This document shows, piece by piece, positions 6,691 to 10,399 of a stretch of DNA of 10,399 bases. The DNA comes from Bacteroidales bacterium UBA1077 (lineage in GTDB: Bacteria; Bacteroidota; Bacteroidia; Bacteroidales; UBA932), in assembly GCA_002314195.1 (NCBI GenBank), contig DCCQ01000038.1, forward strand, positions 1-10,399. The letters are read 5' to 3'. Both the position numbers and the translations under genes were made by a program. Position 1 is the stretch's first letter, and every line of letters begins with the position of its first letter. Under the pieces are notes generated by a model. It did not search any database and was not told where the DNA came from. It worked only from the letters and a program-made list of their open reading frames with translations.

Positions 6691-7530
6691 CTACCAGTCA
6701 CATCTGATATGATTGCCTTCATTGCACGGGATGATGGCTCCGTTGATCGACTTGGAAACATCGGAAATCAAAAAGGCGACCGTCTCTGCTATCTCCTCAG
6801 GCAGCATGACACGTCCTCCGGAAGCCTCCGGACGGTAAAGGTTTCCATTCCTGTCGATTCCTGTCATGTCCGACACTGTAACCCCGGGAGCCACAGCGTT
6901 CACTCTGACACCGTCCTTCAATGTTCTGCGCGCAAGTCCCTGAACAAGACTGCATATCGCCGCCTTGGTCAGACCGTAAGGCTGATCATCACAATAAAGC
7001 CCCCTTTCGGAGGTGATGAATATTATGCTGCCATCAGTACCTTCCGCCGACTTGAATCTCTCCAAAAATGCCTTGGCAAGAAAATATGGGCCTTTCAGGT
7101 TGGTGCCGAACTGGGCGTCAAAACTCTCAAGGGTGACATTGTGGATGGAACCTTCGTGCAATGAGATTCCAGCGTTGTTGACAAGGACATCTATCCTTCC
7201 TCCCAATTTCCGTGAGCATTCCTCCATAAAAGAAGGTATATTTTCATAATCAGTCACATCAAACACCGAATACGCACATCCGCCGAGTTCGGCCGAAGCC
7301 TTCTCCAAAGTCTCGGACGACCTGCCGGAAATCAACACATCAGCTCCCTCGGCGACACATTTTTTGGCTATGGAGAAGCCCAATCCGCGACCTCCACCGG
7401 TAATCAGTATCCTCTTGCCCTTCAATCTCGATGATGGATCCACACAGCCAACCTCAACCTTGACGTCCACTTCAGGCACGCCTTTGAATATGTAGTTGAT
7501 CGCCCTTGTCAATGTCTTGCCCATAATCAC
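6691..7530 (-). CDS. Short-chain dehydrogenase/reductase (SDR) with N-terminal extension
   Basis: This encodes a 279-residue NAD(P)-dependent oxidoreductase of the classical SDR type. The Rossmann signature TGGGRGLG is at 44-51, NNAG at 118-121, and the catalytic triad is Ser174, Tyr185 and Lys189 (YGLTK). Arg70 after the second strand (SGR) hints at NADP(H) preference; this is inferred. About 38 residues precede the first Rossmann strand, including KGVPEVDVKVEVG (16-28). Classical SDRs of about 250 residues usually lack this segment. The ATG overlaps the stop of the MenD-like gene by 4 nt (ATGA), which suggests coupled translation and a shared pathway; a second ATG at 7524 is possible. It probably reduces a keto group (or oxidises a hydroxyl) on the TPP enzyme's product or on a sugar nucleotide. 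It is not an extended-SDR sugar epimerase, being too short and lacking that family's C-terminal domain. Confidence 0.9.
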   Translation of the reverse strand: MIMGKTLTRAINYIFKGVPEVDVKVEVGCVDPSSRLKGKRILITGGGRGLGFSIAKKCVAEGADVLISGRSSETLEKASAELGGCAYSVFDVTDYENIPSFMEECSRKLGGRIDVLVNNAGISLHEGSIHNVTLESFDAQFGTNLKGPYFLAKAFLERFKSAEGTDGSIIFITSERGLYCDDQPYGLTKAAICSLVQGLARRTLKDGVRVNAVAPGVTVSDMTGIDRNGNLYRPEASGGRVMLPEEIAETVAFLISDVSKSINGAIIPCNEGNHIRCDW

Positions 7531-9281
7531 TTTCTCCCGATCAGTTTATTTACCCGCTCTACAGCATCTTTCCCGAACACACTCTTGATAAGATCCTTCG
7601 CCTTGTCTTTGGAGTCAGGACGCAAGGCATCGCAAAACATCTCCAAGGCATCGCTCTCATCCTTGCTGTCGGTGAACACTTCCAGCACAACCGGGCGGGA
7701 ATGGCCAGGTTCAAGGAATCTACCTGACACTTTGGCGAATTCATCCTTACACGACGCGGAAAGATATTCAAAACCAAGACTTCGCACATAGTGAGAAACC
7801 AATTCCGGAGATTTATTGCCGTAGTGCCCTCCCGCGGCAATGAAAGCGTCGGCCTCATCTCCCCACATCGATGCCGGATGACTGAAGTTTCTGAATTCCG
7901 TCCCTTTCCCGTTATTAATCAACAAAATCCGTATATTCTTTCCTATATGCCTGTTTCCTAATGAGTTCATATCATAGAAGAATGCAAGGTCACCAAAGAC
8001 CCCGAAATGCAGGATTTCCGGCGAAGCCAAGGACGAACCCAGCAATGATGACAAGCCGCCGTCTATTCCAAAGCCTCCTACATTGGAGAAAACCTTTATT
8101 GTGGAATCAGGTCTGAAAAAATTCCAGCTCCTCAAAGAGTTCAATATGCCTAGATGAAGTACGGAGCCGGCTGGAAGTCTATCGGCAAGACTCCGCGCCA
8201 CCCATAGGTTGGAAAACGGAAGTTCCGGAACCGAAGAGACAACGGTATTATATTCATTTTCGATTCCGGCCACTTTCCCTGACACAGAAGGAGACGTTTC
8301 CCTTAAATCTGAATAATGCCTGAAGAAGAATCTTTCCGACATATGGAATACATTGTCCAAACACTTGAACGCATCCTTAAGCTCTCCATCCTTGCTGACC
8401 CGCCATACAGACTTTGGTTTCAATGACGCCCAAGTGTAGTAATCCCCTGAGATTTCACCTATGTGAACCAACAGATCCGGCTTGAGCAAAGGCGTATGAA
8501 TGTACTTTTGTGAAAACACAGCCGCGGATCTTGCCGCGAACCTGCCCGTATAATTTGATGTAAGATCGCAAAAAGCGACCGCGTCATACCTCTCGCAAAA
8601 ATCTTCCAACGCCTGCGTCTCGTCCTCTTTCCATGGAAGATGCGATCCGACAAACACGCAGACATTCCCTTTCGGGATGTCCGGCAAGGCATCCTCTGTG
8701 TCAAAGTAGCCTATGCTCCTGACATGCGGAAGTTCCGTGACAGAGAAATCTGTCGAGATTCTTGTCTCTACATCCAGATGCACCGGACCACCGCCATCAG
8801 CCTTGAGAGCGATCAAGGCCTTGTTCACCGTCAAGACACACAGCCGCTCCTCCTCGGAATCATGGATGAAAGGAACTTGGGCTGAGAAAACCGCCACATC
8901 ATTCTGAATCCGTGACCTGTCTATTATCTGAGGATTCAGGTTGCCTATCTTCGAGCGGCCGGCCATGGACGTGACTGCGAGCACAGGTAATTTCCTATAG
9001 TACGCCTCTGTCAGCCCTGGAAGATAGTTTCTGGAAGCAGTCGCACCTGTGCAGGTTATGACGACCGGCTCACCGCTTTCCTCTGCCAGTCCACAGGCCA
9101 TATAGGCCGCTGACCGTTCATCCGCCGCGGAATACATCTCGAAAAACGGATCGCTTTGAAGGCTGGCCACAAACGTGATATTGGTGGTGCCCGGAGAAGC
9201 GATGACCTTTCTTATTCCGTTATGTTTCAGAAGACTTATGAGTATCTGAACGTTTCTCTCAACAGTATAGTGTGTATTCAT
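7527..9281 (-). CDS. MenD-like thiamine-diphosphate-dependent enzyme of the polysaccharide locus
   Basis: This encodes a 584-residue protein with three-domain TPP-enzyme architecture, closest by eye to MenD (SEPHCHC synthase, about 556 residues). The TPP-activating glutamate is Glu55 in ADERSAAYMACGLA (53-66). The C-terminal cofactor motif runs from Gly430-Asp431 (GDLAFFYDMNSL) to Asn456-Asn457, the GDG...NN pattern in its MenD-like GDL form. SNVGGFGIDGGLSSLLG (399-415) matches the MenD SNRGASGID region. Positions that contact substrate in E. coli MenD are altered: PGSRS becomes PGTTN (30-34), and Arg395 and Arg413 are replaced by Trp386 and Val401. A carboligase or decarboxylase acting on a 2-oxo acid is likely, but the substrates are unknown and menaquinone synthesis is unlikely in this setting. 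I start at 9281 rather than an ATG 156 bases upstream, because that extension lies inside the flippase gene and has no family similarity. Here the gap to the flippase is 2 nt. Confidence 0.85.
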   Translation of the reverse strand: MNTHYTVERNVQILISLLKHNGIRKVIASPGTTNITFVASLQSDPFFEMYSAADERSAAYMACGLAEESGEPVVITCTGATASRNYLPGLTEAYYRKLPVLAVTSMAGRSKIGNLNPQIIDRSRIQNDVAVFSAQVPFIHDSEEERLCVLTVNKALIALKADGGGPVHLDVETRISTDFSVTELPHVRSIGYFDTEDALPDIPKGNVCVFVGSHLPWKEDETQALEDFCERYDAVAFCDLTSNYTGRFAARSAAVFSQKYIHTPLLKPDLLVHIGEISGDYYTWASLKPKSVWRVSKDGELKDAFKCLDNVFHMSERFFFRHYSDLRETSPSVSGKVAGIENEYNTVVSSVPELPFSNLWVARSLADRLPAGSVLHLGILNSLRSWNFFRPDSTIKVFSNVGGFGIDGGLSSLLGSSLASPEILHFGVFGDLAFFYDMNSLGNRHIGKNIRILLINNGKGTEFRNFSHPASMWGDEADAFIAAGGHYGNKSPELVSHYVRSLGFEYLSASCKDEFAKVSGRFLEPGHSRPVVLEVFTDSKDESDALEMFCDALRPDSKDKAKDLIKSVFGKDAVERVNKLIGRK

Positions 9282-9283
9282 AC

Positions 9284-10399
9284 CTATAAATTCACTTTGA
9301 AAATATTCCGGAGTTTTCTGACTATGAAGATCTTTTCCCCGGCTGTCAGTCCGGTAAGATAAACGGAAACCGCCACGCAGAGCACACTTGACACACAAAC
9401 AGCCAGCAATCTCCAGATTGACGGAGGCAGCCCGCACATGAGCAGCAAAGGTACCACGGCCGAAAATATGGTGACAGGAATGATCTTCAAGAACACTTCC
9501 TTTGCAAACAACGCTCTAGGCATTCCGATTTGCCTTGTCACAATGAACAACCTGACAAATATCAGGACAAAATAGACAAGAAAATAAATATAAAACGCGG
9601 TCTGGGGAGGACATCCGGCCTTGAAAGCGACAAGTGAAAGAGGAAACACCAGAACGCCCACGACAGAGACCCAAATCTGGTAACGAACAACCTTGCCGGT
9701 GGCGTTGACCGCAGCCAGAAACGTGTGTCCCAATGTGTTGCACAGCGCGGTTGCCAAAGACAACCTGACAAACACCACTGAATATTCAGGCACGTCCTTC
9801 AGCCATATTCTCAAAATGGCGGGTGTCTCCAACATCAGCGGCAGCGCCAGCACAAAAAGCATGAAATATGAATATTTCGCCCCGCGGCAGACAAGATGGT
9901 ACATATACTCATAGTTCCCGGCGGCGTATGACTTCATGATCTGAGGGTTGATCGCCGTTATGAAGTTCGTGACGAACTTGTTCACAGCCATTTCAACCTT
10001 TGACATCACCTCACGCGCAGCGTTGAGCGAAACACCAAAGAATATATTCAAGAGTTGATTGATTCCCTGAGTGTTCAGGATATAAGCTCCGTTGCCCAGA
10101 AAACTCCAGCCTGCGAAAGAGACCATCTGGCCGAAAATTGACTTGTTCAACCTGAGTCTGACCCGGCATTCGCCAAAATGACGCTTGCAATAGACCACAT
10201 ATGTGAACCTGACGGCAACCGCTGACAGGAACATCAGAAAAGAGAAATATTTCAGGCGGTCAAAGGAGCAATACGACACAAGCAAGGCCACTGCCAGATT
10301 CAAGACTCCTTCAAGGACGCTGATGTAGGCATAGGCCGTCATCCTCTCGTGCGCGATGATGGCCGCGTTGTACGGCACGGACATGAGATTGACGGCAAA
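9284..10399 (-). CDS. Wzx-type polysaccharide flippase (MOP superfamily), 5' end missing
   Basis: This is the C-terminal ~371 residues of an inner-membrane flippase that moves undecaprenyl-linked repeat units to the periplasm. The frame stays open to the right edge (five residues, Phe-Ala-Val-Asn-Leu, precede the first Met at 10384), so that Met is internal. Full-length relatives have about 480-510 residues, so roughly 110-140 are off the window. Counting from that Met, family-like stretches are VPYNAAIIAHERM (3-15), FAGWSFLGNGAYILNTQGIN (90-109) and NPQIMKSYAAGNYEYM (146-161). Hydrophobic segments lie near 20-40, 46-66, 170-190, 203-225, 235-255, 262-285, 300-318 and 325-345. A basic tail (RKLRNIFK) ends the protein. 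Its stop is 2 nt before the TPP enzyme start. Placement among glycosyltransferases supports a Wzx/Wzy-type pathway, though no Wzy polymerase is visible. Confidence 0.9.
   Translation of the reverse strand, partial: FAVNLMSVPYNAAIIAHERMTAYAYISVLEGVLNLAVALLVSYCSFDRLKYFSFLMFLSAVAVRFTYVVYCKRHFGECRVRLRLNKSIFGQMVSFAGWSFLGNGAYILNTQGINQLLNIFFGVSLNAAREVMSKVEMAVNKFVTNFITAINPQIMKSYAAGNYEYMYHLVCRGAKYSYFMLFVLALPLMLETPAILRIWLKDVPEYSVVFVRLSLATALCNTLGHTFLAAVNATGKVVRYQIWVSVVGVLVFPLSLVAFKAGCPPQTAFYIYFLVYFVLIFVRLFIVTRQIGMPRALFAKEVFLKIIPVTIFSAVVPLLLMCGLPPSIWRLLAVCVSSVLCVAVSVYLTGLTAGEKIFIVRKLRNIFKVNL

Noticed and set aside
7527..9281. Annotation as menD of menaquinone biosynthesis
   Set aside because: The neighbours are flippase, SDR, pyruvyl transferase and glycosyltransferases, with no other men genes, and substrate-site residues differ from MenD.
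7527..9281. Phosphonopyruvate decarboxylase (aminoethylphosphonate pathway)
   Set aside because: Those enzymes are shorter (about 370-400 residues), and no PEP mutase or transaminase gene is present in the window.
9282..9437. 52-codon upstream extension of the MenD-like gene
   Set aside because: It lies wholly inside the flippase coding sequence in another frame, has Cys/Arg-rich composition and no TPP-family similarity. The ATG at 9281 gives family-like numbering (PGTTN at 30-34, Glu at 55).
1..10399. tRNA, rRNA, CRISPR arrays, insertion sequences, riboswitches
   Set aside because: Reading both strands showed no tRNA-like cloverleaf, regular spaced repeats, transposase motifs or terminal inverted repeats beyond the 2589-2636 motif.

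Overview
The window looks like chromosomal DNA of a Bacteroidales bacterium (Bacteroides/Prevotella-type). The supporting signs are promoters of the Bacteroidetes kind (TAnnTTTG -7 boxes), A/T-rich gene leaders without clear Shine-Dalgarno sites, a C-terminal-Phe outer-membrane barrel protein, and a tightly packed surface-polysaccharide operon. Every gene I accept is on the minus strand, so transcription runs from high to low coordinates. The genus cannot be fixed from this sequence.

Right part (10399 down to 2702): the distal part of a capsule/surface-polysaccharide operon. In order of transcription it holds a Wzx-type flippase (5' end cut by the window edge), a MenD-like thiamine-diphosphate (TPP) enzyme, a short-chain dehydrogenase/reductase (SDR), a polysaccharide pyruvyl transferase, a GT2 glycosyltransferase, a GT4 glycosyltransferase and a final GT2 glycosyltransferase. 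Junctions are 2-14 nt gaps or 4-7 nt overlaps, so the genes are almost certainly cotranscribed and partly translationally coupled. The glycosyltransferases would build a lipid-linked repeat unit, the pyruvyl transferase would add an acidic ketal, and the flippase would move the unit across the inner membrane. The TPP enzyme plus SDR look like a dedicated two-gene module making or modifying an unusual building block. No polymerase, initiating transferase or regulator is visible; these probably lie beyond the right edge.

Middle (2701 down to 1090): a 157-nt spacer carries a 10-bp motif in three copies (two tandem, one inverted, forming a hairpin). It lies just upstream of a lone gene for an archaeal-type AAA ATPase with a PD-(D/E)XK nuclease-like C-terminal domain. 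A -7 promoter box precedes this gene.

Left part (1089 to 1): a 236-nt spacer with a good promoter, then a small secreted outer-membrane beta-barrel protein followed by a convincing intrinsic terminator. The first ~120 bases hold nothing I can assign.

The most interesting items are the MenD-like enzyme, whose substrate-binding positions differ from true MenD and which is translationally coupled to an SDR, and the ATPase/nuclease gene with its repeat-bearing promoter region. Both are hypotheses from reading the sequence; no database search was possible.
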